Positions 52,143 through 61,519 of a stretch of DNA of 64,000 bases are shown here, piece by piece. Source of the DNA: BP-133 sp040756995. GTDB taxonomy: Bacteria > Actinomycetota > Acidimicrobiia > IMCC26256 > BP-133. The stretch is from assembly GCA_040756995.1 (NCBI GenBank), contig JBFLYK010000006.1, positions 1 through 64,000 on the forward strand. Reading direction: 5' to 3'. A program made the position numbers and the translations under genes. The first letter of the stretch is position 1. Each line of letters begins with the position of its first letter. The notes under the pieces are model-generated. The model was not told the DNA's origin, ran no database searches, and was given only the letters and a program-made list of their open reading frames with translations.

Positions 52143-53425
52143 GCCAGGGAATGCTGGAGGAACCGGCCGAGGATTACGTCCCGGCGGCGGCCAGCCGTCC
52201 GCTTCAGGATGTGCGGATCATCGCCGTCGAGCAGTACGGCGCCGGGCCGTTCGGGAGCGTCCATCTCGCCGATCTGGGGGCCGAGGTCATCAAGATCGAG
52301 GATCCCCGGGCGGCCGGGGACGTCGGGCGTTACGTCCCGCCTCACCAGGCGGACGAGGACAGCCTGTTCTTCGAGACGTTCAACCGCAACAAGCGCAGCC
52401 TCACGCTCGACCTCGGCACACCCGCCGGCCGGGAGGTCTTCGAGGACCTCGTCCGGGTCTCCGACGCGGTGTATTCCAACCTGCGCGGCGACGTCCCCGA
52501 GAAGCTCGGCATTCTCTACCGTGACCTCGCCCACCTCAACCGGGCCATCGTGTGCTGCTCGCTCAGCGGGTTCGGGACGACGGGCCCACGGCAGGCCGAA
52601 CCGGGTTACGACTACATCCTGCAAGGCCTCACCGGATGGATGAGCCTGACCGGAGAACCGGACGGGCCGCCGGCCAAGTCGGGTCTGTCGGTGGTGGACT
52701 TCTCCGGCGGCCTGGTGGCGGCGCTGGCGCTGGTCGTCGGCATCCACGCCGCCCGCCGCGACGGCATCGGCCGGGACTGCGACGTGAGCCTGTTCGACGT
52801 GGCGCTGTCCTACCTGTCCTACCAGGCGACGTGGTACCTGACCGCCGGCGACGTACCGACCCGCATGGCCTGCTCCGCCCACCCTTCCCTGGTGCCGTTC
52901 CAGAACTTCCGTACCGCCGACGGCTGGATCGTGGTGGCCTGCCCGAAGGAGAAGTTCTGGCAGCGGCTCGCCGGAGTGCTCGGCCGCCCTGAACTGGCCG
53001 CTGATCCCCGCTTCGTCGACTTCGACGCCCGCCGCCGCCACCGTGACGAGCTGGGCGCGATCCTGGGGGGGATCTTCGCCGGTGACACCTCCGCCCGCTG
53101 GCTCGAGCAACTCGCCGCCGCCGGCATCCCCTGCGGGCCGGTCAACACGCTGGCTGAGGCGCTGGCCGACCGCCAGACGGAAGCCCGGGGGATGGTCGTG
53201 GAGACCATCCATCCCCGCTTCGGCGCCGTGCGCCAGGTGGCCAGCCCCGTGCGGGTGGGCGACGTCCCGGTTCGCCACCGCCGGGCGCCGCTGCGCAACG
53301 AGGACGCTGGTTACGTGCTCGAGAAACTCCTCGACTACAGCCCGGGCCGGGTGGCGGCGTTGCGGATGGGTGGCGCGTTCGGCGAGACCAGCGTGCCGCG
53401 TCCCCCGGCCCCGGAACCGGCCTGA
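52139..53425 (+). CDS. class III (CaiB/BaiF-type) CoA-transferase
   Basis: 428 residues from ATG, overlapping the ADH stop. Motifs: IIAVEQYGAGPFGSVHLADLGAEV near the start, VKIEDPRAAGDVGR, FxxxNRNKRSLTLDL and YDYILQGLTGWMSLTGEPDGP. Asp169 in that region is the expected acyl-anhydride residue. It transfers CoA from an acyl-CoA to a carboxylic acid. In this operon it would activate the acid made by oxidation. Confidence 0.9.
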   Translation: MSQGMLEEPAEDYVPAAASRPLQDVRIIAVEQYGAGPFGSVHLADLGAEVIKIEDPRAAGDVGRYVPPHQADEDSLFFETFNRNKRSLTLDLGTPAGREVFEDLVRVSDAVYSNLRGDVPEKLGILYRDLAHLNRAIVCCSLSGFGTTGPRQAEPGYDYILQGLTGWMSLTGEPDGPPAKSGLSVVDFSGGLVAALALVVGIHAARRDGIGRDCDVSLFDVALSYLSYQATWYLTAGDVPTRMACSAHPSLVPFQNFRTADGWIVVACPKEKFWQRLAGVLGRPELAADPRFVDFDARRRHRDELGAILGGIFAGDTSARWLEQLAAAGIPCGPVNTLAEALADRQTEARGMVVETIHPRFGAVRQVASPVRVGDVPVRHRRAPLRNEDAGYVLEKLLDYSPGRVAALRMGGAFGETSVPRPPAPEPA

Positions 53426-53443
53426 GCTGACAGGAGCGCACCC

Positions 53444-54901
53444 ATGACTCTCATCGAAGCCACCGACGTCGTCGACCTGGTGATCGACGGTGCCGCCCGA
53501 CCGGCCCGCAGCGGTGCCCGCAGCGAGGTGCTCGACCCCGCCACGGGGGCCGTCCTGGCCGAGGTGGCCGCCGCCGGCGCCGCCGATGTCGATGACGCGG
53601 TCGCCGCCGCCCGCGCCGCCCAGCCGGCCTGGAGCCGGCTGTCCCCCCGGGAACGCGGCCAGCATCTCTTCGCCATCGCCGCGCTGGTGCGGCGCGGCGC
53701 CGACGACCTCGCCCGCACCGAGTCGCTCGACACGGGCAAGCCCCTCGCCCAGGCCAGAGCCGACGTCGCCGTCACCGCCGAGTACTTCGAGTTCTACGGC
53801 GGCTTCGCCGACAAGCTCTACGGCGAGACCATGCCGCTGGCCGGTGACAGCTTCGCCCTGACGTTCCGGGAACCGCACGGCGTGACCGGCCACATCATTC
53901 CCTGGAACTACCCGCTCCAGATCGGCTGCCGCACCATCGTCCCGAGCCTGATGGTGGGCAACGCCTGTGTGGTGAAGCCGGCCCTGGAAGCGCCACTGTC
54001 GATCACCCGCCTGGGACTCCTGGCCCTGGACGCCGGGCTGCCGCCCGGCGTCCTCAACGTCGTGCCGGGGGAGGGGCCAGTGGCCGGCGCCCACCTCGCC
54101 GACCATCCCGGCATCGACCACCTGTCGTTCACCGGCGGGCTCGAGACCGGTGTGCTGGTCATGAGCGCCGCCGCCCGCCACGTGCGGCCCATCACGCTGG
54201 AGCTGGGCGGGAAATCTCCCAGCCTGGTGTTCGCCGACGCGGACCTCGACCGGGCCGTCCCGGTGCTGACCAAGGCGCTGATCCAGAACGCCGGCCAGAC
54301 CTGCTCGGCCGGCTCCCGGATCGTGGCCGAGTCGGCGGTGTACGACGAGCTCGTCGACCGGCTGGCGACTTCCTTCGAGGCAGTCACGGTCGGCCGCGGC
54401 ATCGACGATCCCGACATGGGGCCGGTGATCTCGGCGGCCCAGCGGGAGCGGGTCCTCGGCTACATCGAGGGGGCGCTGGCCGAGGGCTGCGGCCTGGCCG
54501 CCGGCGGATCGGCCGCCGAACCCGTCGGCCTCGAAGGCGGGTACTTCGTGCGCCCCACCGTCCTGGTCGATGTGGCGCCCGACATGGCCGTGGCCCAGCA
54601 GGAGGTCTTCGGGCCAGTGCTGACCGTGCTGCGGGCCGACGACGAGGACAGCGCGCTGCGCATCGCCAACGGCACGGAATTCGGCCTGGTCGCCTCGGTG
54701 TGGACGAGAGACCTCGAGCGGGCGGTACGGCTGGCCCGGGGCATCCAGGCCGGCCAGGTCTACCTGAACTCCTATGGCGCCGCCGGAGGCATCGGCCTTC
54801 CGTTCGGAGGCGTGAAGAAGTCCGGCTTCGGGCGGGAGAAGGGTGTGGAGGCGGTCTACGAGTACACCCAGACGAAGACGGTGGTGGTGAACGTCGCGTG
54901 A
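53444..54901 (+). CDS. NAD(P)-dependent aldehyde dehydrogenase
   Basis: 485 residues. Cofactor motif FTGGLETG (an NAD-binding GxxxxG form), general base Glu253 in ELGGKSPS, nucleophile Cys287 in NAGQTCSAGSR, and NPF-like VGLVASVWTRDL near the end. Full length. It would oxidise the aldehyde from the alcohol dehydrogenase to an acid. Its stop overlaps the CitE-like start (GTGA). Confidence 0.93.
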   Translation: MTLIEATDVVDLVIDGAARPARSGARSEVLDPATGAVLAEVAAAGAADVDDAVAAARAAQPAWSRLSPRERGQHLFAIAALVRRGADDLARTESLDTGKPLAQARADVAVTAEYFEFYGGFADKLYGETMPLAGDSFALTFREPHGVTGHIIPWNYPLQIGCRTIVPSLMVGNACVVKPALEAPLSITRLGLLALDAGLPPGVLNVVPGEGPVAGAHLADHPGIDHLSFTGGLETGVLVMSAAARHVRPITLELGGKSPSLVFADADLDRAVPVLTKALIQNAGQTCSAGSRIVAESAVYDELVDRLATSFEAVTVGRGIDDPDMGPVISAAQRERVLGYIEGALAEGCGLAAGGSAAEPVGLEGGYFVRPTVLVDVAPDMAVAQQEVFGPVLTVLRADDEDSALRIANGTEFGLVASVWTRDLERAVRLARGIQAGQVYLNSYGAAGGIGLPFGGVKKSGFGREKGVEAVYEYTQTKTVVVNVA

Positions 54902-55746
54902 TCCGATCGATTCTGTCCGTCCCGGGCTCGAACCCCCGGTTCATCGCCAAGGCGGAAGCCGTGCCGGCCGACGTGATCGCCTTCGACCTCGAAGACTCCG
55001 TGGCGGCCGGGGAGAAAGCCCGCGCCCGGGCGGCGGTGGCTGCCGTGATCGGGACGTTCCCAAAGGACGGGCGGTTGGTCTACGTCCGGCCCAACGACCT
55101 CGACAGCGGGTTGCTCGAAGACGACTTGGCCGCCATCGTGCGACCGGGGCTCGACGGCATCCATCTTCCGAAGGTGCACCGGCCGGCGACCGTGGTGCGG
55201 GTTGACCACTACCTGACGCTCCTGGAGCGGCTGGCGGAGCTGCCTCCGGGCGCGATCCGGATCATGGCCTGGATTGAATCGGCCGAAGGCGTGGCCAACG
55301 TCGAGGCGATCTGCGCCGCATCCCCGCGGCTGGTCGCGGTGTCGTTGGGCTCAGAGGACTACGCGGCCTCCGTCGGCGTCACGCGGTCAGCCGCCGGAAC
55401 GGAACTCGCCTTCGCCCGGGGCCGGATCGCCAACGCCGCGGCCGCCGCCGGCCTGGTGGCCATCGACGGAGCGGAAACGGTGCTCGATGATCGTGACCGC
55501 TTCTGGCAGACGTGCCGCGCCGTTCGCCAGCTCGGCTACCGGGGAAAGTTCTGCATCCATCCCGGCCAGGTTCAGCTGGTCAACGACGCCTTCGCCCCAA
55601 CGGCGGCGGAGCGGGAATGGGCGGAGAAGGTCGTGGCCGCCTTCCAAGCGGCCCGGGTCGAGGGAATTGGCGCCATCTCCGTCGACGGAAGCATGGTCGA
55701 CCTTCCGATCTACGAACACGCCTGCGACATCATCGGGCAGTCCTGA
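54898..55746 (+). CDS. HpcH/HpaI or CitE-type aldolase/lyase
   Basis: 282 residues from GTG 54898. A TIM barrel with the CitE motifs IAFDLEDSVAAGEK, LVYVRPNDL, IMAWIESAEGVANVEAI, and VSLGSEDYAASVG, FCIHPGQVQLVNDAF. The Glu/Asp metal ligands are kept. It would split a CoA thioester such as malyl-CoA or citramalyl-CoA. It ends this pathway unit, with 490 bp to the Liv operon. Confidence 0.9.
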   Translation: MIRSILSVPGSNPRFIAKAEAVPADVIAFDLEDSVAAGEKARARAAVAAVIGTFPKDGRLVYVRPNDLDSGLLEDDLAAIVRPGLDGIHLPKVHRPATVVRVDHYLTLLERLAELPPGAIRIMAWIESAEGVANVEAICAASPRLVAVSLGSEDYAASVGVTRSAAGTELAFARGRIANAAAAAGLVAIDGAETVLDDRDRFWQTCRAVRQLGYRGKFCIHPGQVQLVNDAFAPTAAEREWAEKVVAAFQAARVEGIGAISVDGSMVDLPIYEHACDIIGQS

Positions 55747-56236
55747 GAGGACCCGGGGCGGCGGACGACGTTGTCCACATTGCCGGCCCGGTTCGGGCTG
55801 ACTCGTTCACCGGAGATGGTTCCCGCCATCGGATTTGGTCTCGGCCAGGCGTCGCAACCGTGGCGTCGGTGTGGCCGAATGGTGACCGGTCCGTTTTGCA
55901 CCCATCACGCCGGCCGATCGTTCCCATTCGTCCCGGCGTGGTCAAAAGTCCCGGCCGGATCGACCGCCGAAGGCGTGGGAGGCAAACCGGCACCAGCCGT
56001 AGGCTGCGAACGGCCTTCGGAGTAAAGGACAGAACGAACCTCCAGCGACCAACACTCAGTCCATCCGCCACAGCACACGACAGACCACTGCACTTGCTGG
56101 AACTGAGCCTTCTCCGATCCTCACTGTCCGGTCGTCGCGTCCCTTGGGGGGACTTCTTCAGGGCAGCGCGTCTTCAGGAAGGTGCTCAACGAAACCGGCG
56201 AGTGCCCCACCTTCAGGGAAGGGAGTCGATTCCACA
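55747..56236. other. 490-bp intergenic region before the second Liv operon
   Basis: No convincing gene. It holds the promoter and a long 5' leader of the binding-protein gene; an AGGGAAGGGAG ribosome site ends it. No strong palindrome was found by eye. Confidence 0.6.
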
Positions 56237-57901
56237 ATGCTAGTACCAGGCATCAGAACGAGACGGGCCGGGTCTCTGCTCGCGGCAGTGGTGAGCGGCG
56301 CGCTCATCCTCGCCGCCTGCGGAAGTGACTCGAAGGAGCACGACGCCAGCCCCGCGCCGTCACCGAACTCACCTGCGCTTCCGGCGCCGGCGACGGAGAC
56401 ACCGGCTGATCCGGCGGCGGCTCCGGCACCTGACGCCGCTCCCGACGCACAGGCCGCCGCCCCCGATCAGTCCGTGGCGTCGACCCCGTCGGGGTCTTCG
56501 GCCACGCCGGCCTCGCCGTCAGGCATGAACACTCCGTCCAAGTCGCCGAAGGCGGCCGCGGGGGCCGCCGGCAAGACCGGCGGCCCCGCCCCCGCGCCCG
56601 GCGCCGGCAACCACGCCCCCGTCCCCGGTGCTCCCAACGCCCCGGTTCCCACGCCGGGCAAGCCGGCTCCCGCCCCGAGCCCGTCCCCCCAGGGCAACGG
56701 CTCGAGTGATGTCGGGATCTCGGCCACGGAGATCAAGACCGGTGGCATCAACATGCACGGCATGCCGCTCGGCAACCTCCTCGTCGACCCGCAGGTGCGA
56801 GGGATGAACGCCGCGGCGGCGGCGATCAACGACGCCGGTGGCATCCACGGCCGGAAGTTGAAGTACATCGACTGCGACGACGGTCCGGGCGAGACCTCCC
56901 GGGCCAAGGCCTGCATGAAGAAGCTCGTCGAGCAGGACAAGATCTTCTCCATGCTGACCACGCTGTCGTGGTCGAGCGCGGCGATCGGCGACGACCTGGC
57001 CCGGTACCAGATCCCGCTGGTCGGGGCCTGGGCCTACTCCCACACGGAGTGGAAGGACCCGTGGCAGTTCCCGACCCACATGTCGATGCTGCACGAGGCC
57101 TTCGCCGGCGCCGAGTGGGTGCGTGATGTCATCAAGCCCAAGACGTTCGGGCTCATCTGCCTCAACGCCCCCGAGATGCAGAAGGCGTGCTCCAACGTCA
57201 ACCAGGTCCTCACCGACGCCGGAGCCAAGATGGTCCACAAGGTCGACGTCACCCTGACGCCCGGTGACCTGTCGGCCGAGGTCGTGGCCATGCGGAGCAA
57301 GAACCCCGACCACATCGTGCACTACGTGATCAACCCGGCGTCGATCGCCAAGTTCGTGGTCGACGCCGCCCAGCAGCAGTACTGGCCGCCGAAGGGCATG
57401 AGCGGTAACCACCTGGCGGCCGAGATCCTCGGCGAGATCTTCGGTGACTGGCCGGTCAACCGCTACTGGACCAACACCACGTACAAGCTGTGGGGCCCCG
57501 AGTACATGGCCACCATCCGCAAGTACGCCCCCAACAACCAGGGCCTGAACCACCACATCGTCCAGGCCGGCTACGTGGCGACGAACATCTTCGCCAACGC
57601 CATGAAGCAGGTCGGTCCCGAGCCGACCCGCCAGAAGCTGCTCCAGGTCCTCAACACGCCGGGATCCGTGTGGGACGCCGGCCCCGGCCTCGACCAGAAG
57701 TTCATGTGGGCCCCGGGCCAGCGTGACACCGAAGGCACCGGGACCCGGCTCGAGTACATGTACAAGTACGTCGACGCGAACACGACGGCCAACAAGGACA
57801 ACAGCCCCCGCGGCTTCGCTCCTGACCCCGACAAGTTCGTGATCACCGACACGTACCCGGACGACGACCCGATCCCGGGCACCAAGTTCACGAAGAAGTA
57901 G
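56237..57901 (+). CDS. Liv-type substrate-binding lipoprotein
   Basis: 554 residues from ATG 56237. The lipobox LILAAC (Cys33) shows a lipoprotein. A Pro/Ala/Ser-rich spacer of about 120 residues follows, crossing the wall. The binding fold starts at VGISATEIKTGGI and runs to GTKFTKK. Type I Liv family; ligand unknown. It stands first in the operon and is followed by a strong stem-loop, which would let it be made in excess over the permeases. Confidence 0.9.
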   Translation: MLVPGIRTRRAGSLLAAVVSGALILAACGSDSKEHDASPAPSPNSPALPAPATETPADPAAAPAPDAAPDAQAAAPDQSVASTPSGSSATPASPSGMNTPSKSPKAAAGAAGKTGGPAPAPGAGNHAPVPGAPNAPVPTPGKPAPAPSPSPQGNGSSDVGISATEIKTGGINMHGMPLGNLLVDPQVRGMNAAAAAINDAGGIHGRKLKYIDCDDGPGETSRAKACMKKLVEQDKIFSMLTTLSWSSAAIGDDLARYQIPLVGAWAYSHTEWKDPWQFPTHMSMLHEAFAGAEWVRDVIKPKTFGLICLNAPEMQKACSNVNQVLTDAGAKMVHKVDVTLTPGDLSAEVVAMRSKNPDHIVHYVINPASIAKFVVDAAQQQYWPPKGMSGNHLAAEILGEIFGDWPVNRYWTNTTYKLWGPEYMATIRKYAPNNQGLNHHIVQAGYVATNIFANAMKQVGPEPTRQKLLQVLNTPGSVWDAGPGLDQKFMWAPGQRDTEGTGTRLEYMYKYVDANTTANKDNSPRGFAPDPDKFVITDTYPDDDPIPGTKFTKK

Positions 57902-57908
57902 CCGAAGC

Positions 57909-57943
57909 GGGGGAAGCCCGCGCCCGCGGGCCGGGCTTCCCCC
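57909..57943 (+). terminator. stem-loop after the binding-protein gene, partial terminator/attenuator
   Basis: GGGGGAAGCCCG (57909-57920) pairs with CGGGCTTCCCCC (57932-57943), 12 perfect base pairs with an 11-base loop. TTCATTCG follows, a weak T-run. Such hairpins protect the binding-protein mRNA and lower downstream expression. Confidence 0.75.
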
Positions 57944-57976
57944 TTCATTCGAATCAGGAAGGGTGCGGTATCAACG

Positions 57977-58921
57977 ATGCTGGGCTTGAGTTTCAACGGG
58001 GACGTGTTCGCTCCGTCCCTCGTCAACGGGGTGGTCTCCGCCGGTCTGTACGGGCTCATCGCCGTGGCCATGGTCCTGACGTTCCGGGTCAGCCGCACCG
58101 TGGCGTTCCTCCACGGCGGCCTGGTGTTGATGGGCGCCATCTTCTACTGGTGGCTCACCACCCCGAACCGGTTCGGGATCGGAGGCCGGCCCGGGCTGGC
58201 GCCGTGGCTGGGCACCGCGATCATCATCACGCTGGGAGCCACGATCGCCGGCGTCTACGGCCTGGTCGTGACCGGCAACCGCATGGCCGGCTGGCCTCGG
58301 GTCACGTTGACCACCTTCTCGCTGGCCATCATGCTGCTGATCGGCGGAGTCCTGTTCGAGACGATCGACGCCGAGTCGCAGACGGCCCTGACGCCGTTCG
58401 GCCGCAGGACCGTGACGATCTTCGGGCAGTTCGTGACGAGCCACCAGATCGCCACGCTGTCGATCATCGCCGCGGTGGTCGTCGTCCTCACCGTCGTGCT
58501 GAAAGCGACGAGGACGGGAATCTACATCCGGGCCGTGGCCGACAACGTGGCCGGCAGCCGTCTGGTGGGTGTGCCCATCAACCGGGTCGGCACGGGCGTG
58601 TACGCGGTCTCGGGAGCGATCTCGGCGCTGGCCGGTTCGCTGCTGGCCGCCCAGATCGGCCTCGACGTGGGCGGGATCCTCGGCGTGTTCCTGCGGGCGC
58701 TGATGGTGTGCGTCCTCGGTGGGTTCAACAGCCTGGCGCTGGCTCTGGCCGGCGCAGTGCTGCTGGGGGTCGTTGACAACATGCTGCGGTCGGGCGTCTT
58801 CGGGCCGCAGTCGATGGGGACTCAGGAGTTCGTCGTCTTCGCCGCCATTTTCGGGGCGGTGCTGATCATCAACCGCTTCCGCCCGCAGCAGGGCAGTGAA
58901 GCCCTGGCGGAGGGAATGTGA
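57977..58921 (+). CDS. livH: LivH-type branched-chain-amino-acid-type permease
   Basis: 314 residues, about eight membrane helices. LivH hallmarks: NGVVSAGLYGLIAVAMVL at the start, VADNVAGSRLVGVPINRV in the cytoplasmic loop, and VLGGFNSLALALAGAVLLG. AGGAAGGG lies 15 bases upstream. Its stop TGA overlaps the next ATG. It forms the import channel with LivM. Confidence 0.92.
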   Translation: MLGLSFNGDVFAPSLVNGVVSAGLYGLIAVAMVLTFRVSRTVAFLHGGLVLMGAIFYWWLTTPNRFGIGGRPGLAPWLGTAIIITLGATIAGVYGLVVTGNRMAGWPRVTLTTFSLAIMLLIGGVLFETIDAESQTALTPFGRRTVTIFGQFVTSHQIATLSIIAAVVVVLTVVLKATRTGIYIRAVADNVAGSRLVGVPINRVGTGVYAVSGAISALAGSLLAAQIGLDVGGILGVFLRALMVCVLGGFNSLALALAGAVLLGVVDNMLRSGVFGPQSMGTQEFVVFAAIFGAVLIINRFRPQQGSEALAEGM

Positions 58922-60798
58922 TGGGTGCGCTGCAGCAGAAGATCAAGGTACCGCCGAGGTTGCTGGTCCTCGCCCTCGTCGCCGTGGGCTGGGCCTTCGT
59001 CGGTGACAACTATTGGATCTTCACCGTCACCTCCGGGGTGGTGCTCGGTATCGCCGGCCTCGGGCTGATGACCGTGGTGGGCTGGGGCCGGGAGATCTCA
59101 CTGGTGCAGGCCGGTCTCACCGGCACCGCCGCCTACATCACCGGCTTCGCCTACCGGTCCACCGAAGGCGGGTGGGGGCTTCCGTTCCTGGGGGCGGTGG
59201 CGGTGGCCGTGCTGGCCGTCGTGGCCCTGTCGCTGCTCGTGTCGCTGGCTACGGCCAAGCTCTCGGGCCTCTACATCATGGTTCTCACCCTCGGGCTGCA
59301 GTTCCTTATCGAGCGGACCGTGTTCACCTCCCGGAAGCTGACAGGGGGCATCACCGCCATCCAGACGCCCCGGCCATCGCTGTTCGGCGTGGACCTCAAC
59401 AGCGACCGGGCTTACTACCTGTTTTGCCTGGCGGTCGTCGGCCTGCTCGTGTTTCTGCTGGTGCGGTTCCGGCGGTCCCGGTACGGACGGGCCCTGATGC
59501 TCGTGGGGGTGGACCGCAAGGCGGCCGCGGCGTCGGGCATCTCACCGTGGCGGTACAAGATCTTCGCCTTCGCCCTGGCCGGTCTGTTCGCCGGGGTGGC
59601 CGGCGCCCTGACCGCTCCGCTGTTCCGGTCTCCGCCACTGCCGCTGACTTTCTCGGCGTTCTACTCGCTGCAGTACCTCGCCGTTCCGGTCGTGGCCGGC
59701 TTTGAGTCGCTGGTGGCGGTGGTGGGCATCGCCGTGCTGTTCGCGGTGGTCCCGCAGGTGTTCGAGTCGTGGCACATCTCGCCGTTCGTGCTCGGCGGTG
59801 TCGGGTTGCTGGCCGGAACCTTGGCCGGCCCCCGGGGGGTCAGCGGCGCGGTGTCCGACATCTGGCTCTGGGTGAAGGACAAGGCCGGTCGCGGCGACCG
59901 GGAGTTGGTCCTCGACCGCGACGGCGCCGCCGATCCGGAGCGCCGGCGGCGGGCGCTGGCAGTCCTCGAGGCCTACATGCCGAAGCGGGACGAGTCGGGC
60001 GCTGCACTCGTGGCCCGGGACATCTCGCTGGCCTTCGGTGGGCTGCAGGCCCTCCACAAGGTCGACATCACCGTCCCGACGCACCAGTTCGTCGGGCTGC
60101 TCGGGCCCAACGGCGCCGGGAAGTCGACTCTCTTCGACGTGGTCAACGGGCTCCGCAAGCCCGACTCCGGCGAGATCACCATGTTCGGCGAGGACGTGAC
60201 CCGGATGGAAGCCTGGGACCGGGCCAGCCGGGGCATGAGCCGCACCTTCCAGGCCAACCGTATCAACGCCGACCTGCCTGTCGGCGAGAACCTGCTGATC
60301 GGCGCGACCAAGATGATCCGGGCCAGCCTCGCCGGCTCCGTTCTCGGCCTGCCGAAGGCCCGGGCCGAGGAGGCCCGAGCGGAGGAAGCGGCCCGGGCCG
60401 TGGCCGTCCTCCTCGACATCGAACACCACTGGGACGAACGGGCCGGCGAGCTCGACTTCGGGTCCCAGCGCCGGGTCGAGATCGGCCGGTCGCTGCTGTC
60501 CGGTCCTCGGCTGCTGCTGCTCGACGAGCCGGCCGCCGGCCTCGACGCCCACGAGACCGAGAGCCTCTTCGACCTCATCGGCAAGCTGAAGGACGACCTC
60601 GGCCTGACCGTCCTGCTGGTGGAGCACTACGTCAAGGCCGTCCTCGACAACTCGGACCTCGTCTACGTGCTCAACCAGGGGAAGCTGCTGGCCTGCGGCA
60701 CTCCGGAGGAGGTCGCCGCCAATCACGAGGTCCAGGCCGAGTACCTCGGGAGCGCCTCGTTCCTGCCTGTCCACACCGAGGAGCCCATCGATGCTTGA
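58921..60798 (+). CDS. LivM-LivG fusion: permease plus ATPase
   Basis: 625 residues from ATG 58921 (GTG 58918 possible). Residues 1-315 are LivM-like with SLVQAGLTGTAAYITG and LMLVGVDRKAAAASGI. Residues about 355-620 are LivG-like: Walker A LGPNGAGKSTLF, signature LDFGSQRRVEIGR, Walker B LLLLDEPAAGLD, and the switch His in VLLVEHY. Complete catalytic set. Overlaps the LivF gene by 8 bp. Confidence 0.92.
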   Translation: MGALQQKIKVPPRLLVLALVAVGWAFVGDNYWIFTVTSGVVLGIAGLGLMTVVGWGREISLVQAGLTGTAAYITGFAYRSTEGGWGLPFLGAVAVAVLAVVALSLLVSLATAKLSGLYIMVLTLGLQFLIERTVFTSRKLTGGITAIQTPRPSLFGVDLNSDRAYYLFCLAVVGLLVFLLVRFRRSRYGRALMLVGVDRKAAAASGISPWRYKIFAFALAGLFAGVAGALTAPLFRSPPLPLTFSAFYSLQYLAVPVVAGFESLVAVVGIAVLFAVVPQVFESWHISPFVLGGVGLLAGTLAGPRGVSGAVSDIWLWVKDKAGRGDRELVLDRDGAADPERRRRALAVLEAYMPKRDESGAALVARDISLAFGGLQALHKVDITVPTHQFVGLLGPNGAGKSTLFDVVNGLRKPDSGEITMFGEDVTRMEAWDRASRGMSRTFQANRINADLPVGENLLIGATKMIRASLAGSVLGLPKARAEEARAEEAARAVAVLLDIEHHWDERAGELDFGSQRRVEIGRSLLSGPRLLLLDEPAAGLDAHETESLFDLIGKLKDDLGLTVLLVEHYVKAVLDNSDLVYVLNQGKLLACGTPEEVAANHEVQAEYLGSASFLPVHTEEPIDA

Positions 60799-61519
60799 GC
60801 TGCAGCAGATCCGGGCCGGTTACGGCCATCTCCAGGTCCTCTTCGACATCGACCTGCGCGTCGAAGCGGGCGAGATGGTGACGATCGTCGGCGCCAACGG
60901 GGCCGGCAAGTCGACCCTGCTCAAGACGATCCTCGGGGCGGTCAACGCCACGTCCGGCGAGATCCTGTTCCTCGGTGAGCGGGTCACCCACATGCCCGCC
61001 CACCGGCGGGTGCAGGCCGGGATCGCCCTGTCCCCGGAAGGGCGACAGGTCTTCGCCAGCCTGAGCGTCAGGGAGAACCTGGTCTCGGGCACCTTCGGCC
61101 TTCCCGCCAAGGACGTGAAGAAGCAGATCGACCACGTCTACGACCTGTTCCCCCGGCTCCGGGAACGCACCAACCAGCGGGCCGGCTCCCTCTCCGGTGG
61201 AGAGCAGCAGATGCTGGCCGTGGGTCGGGCGTTGATGTCCCAGCCGAGGCTCGTCCTTGTCGACGAGCTCTCGCTGGGCCTGGCGCCAATCATCGTCGAG
61301 AAGCTCTACGGCGCGCTGCGCCAGCTCTGCGAAGCCGGCCTGGCCGTCGTGATGGTGGAGCAGTTCCACCTGGCGGTGGCGGGCCGGGCCGACAAACAGT
61401 TCGCTCTCGACAAGGGCCGCTTCATCGAAGTCGGGGCGACGGTGGGCACCAGCCGAAACAACGGCCATGGCGCTCGAGATGCAGCACTCATCCACGCAAG
61501 AGAAGGAAGGGAACGATGA
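60791..61519 (+). CDS. livF: LivF-type ATP-binding protein
   Basis: 242 residues. Walker A GANGAGKSTLL, signature LSGGEQQMLAVGRALM, Walker B LVLVDELSLGLAP, and VVMVEQF for the switch. The LivF hallmark Glu-Leu-Ser-Leu-Gly-Leu is clear. It partners the LivG half of the upstream gene. Its stop overlaps the secreted-protein start (ATGA). Confidence 0.95.
   Translation: MLELQQIRAGYGHLQVLFDIDLRVEAGEMVTIVGANGAGKSTLLKTILGAVNATSGEILFLGERVTHMPAHRRVQAGIALSPEGRQVFASLSVRENLVSGTFGLPAKDVKKQIDHVYDLFPRLRERTNQRAGSLSGGEQQMLAVGRALMSQPRLVLVDELSLGLAPIIVEKLYGALRQLCEAGLAVVMVEQFHLAVAGRADKQFALDKGRFIEVGATVGTSRNNGHGARDAALIHAREGRER

Noticed and set aside
55747..56236. Small genes in the leader of the second Liv operon
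   Set aside because: Open frames there have Arg/Pro-rich composition and no ribosome sites.
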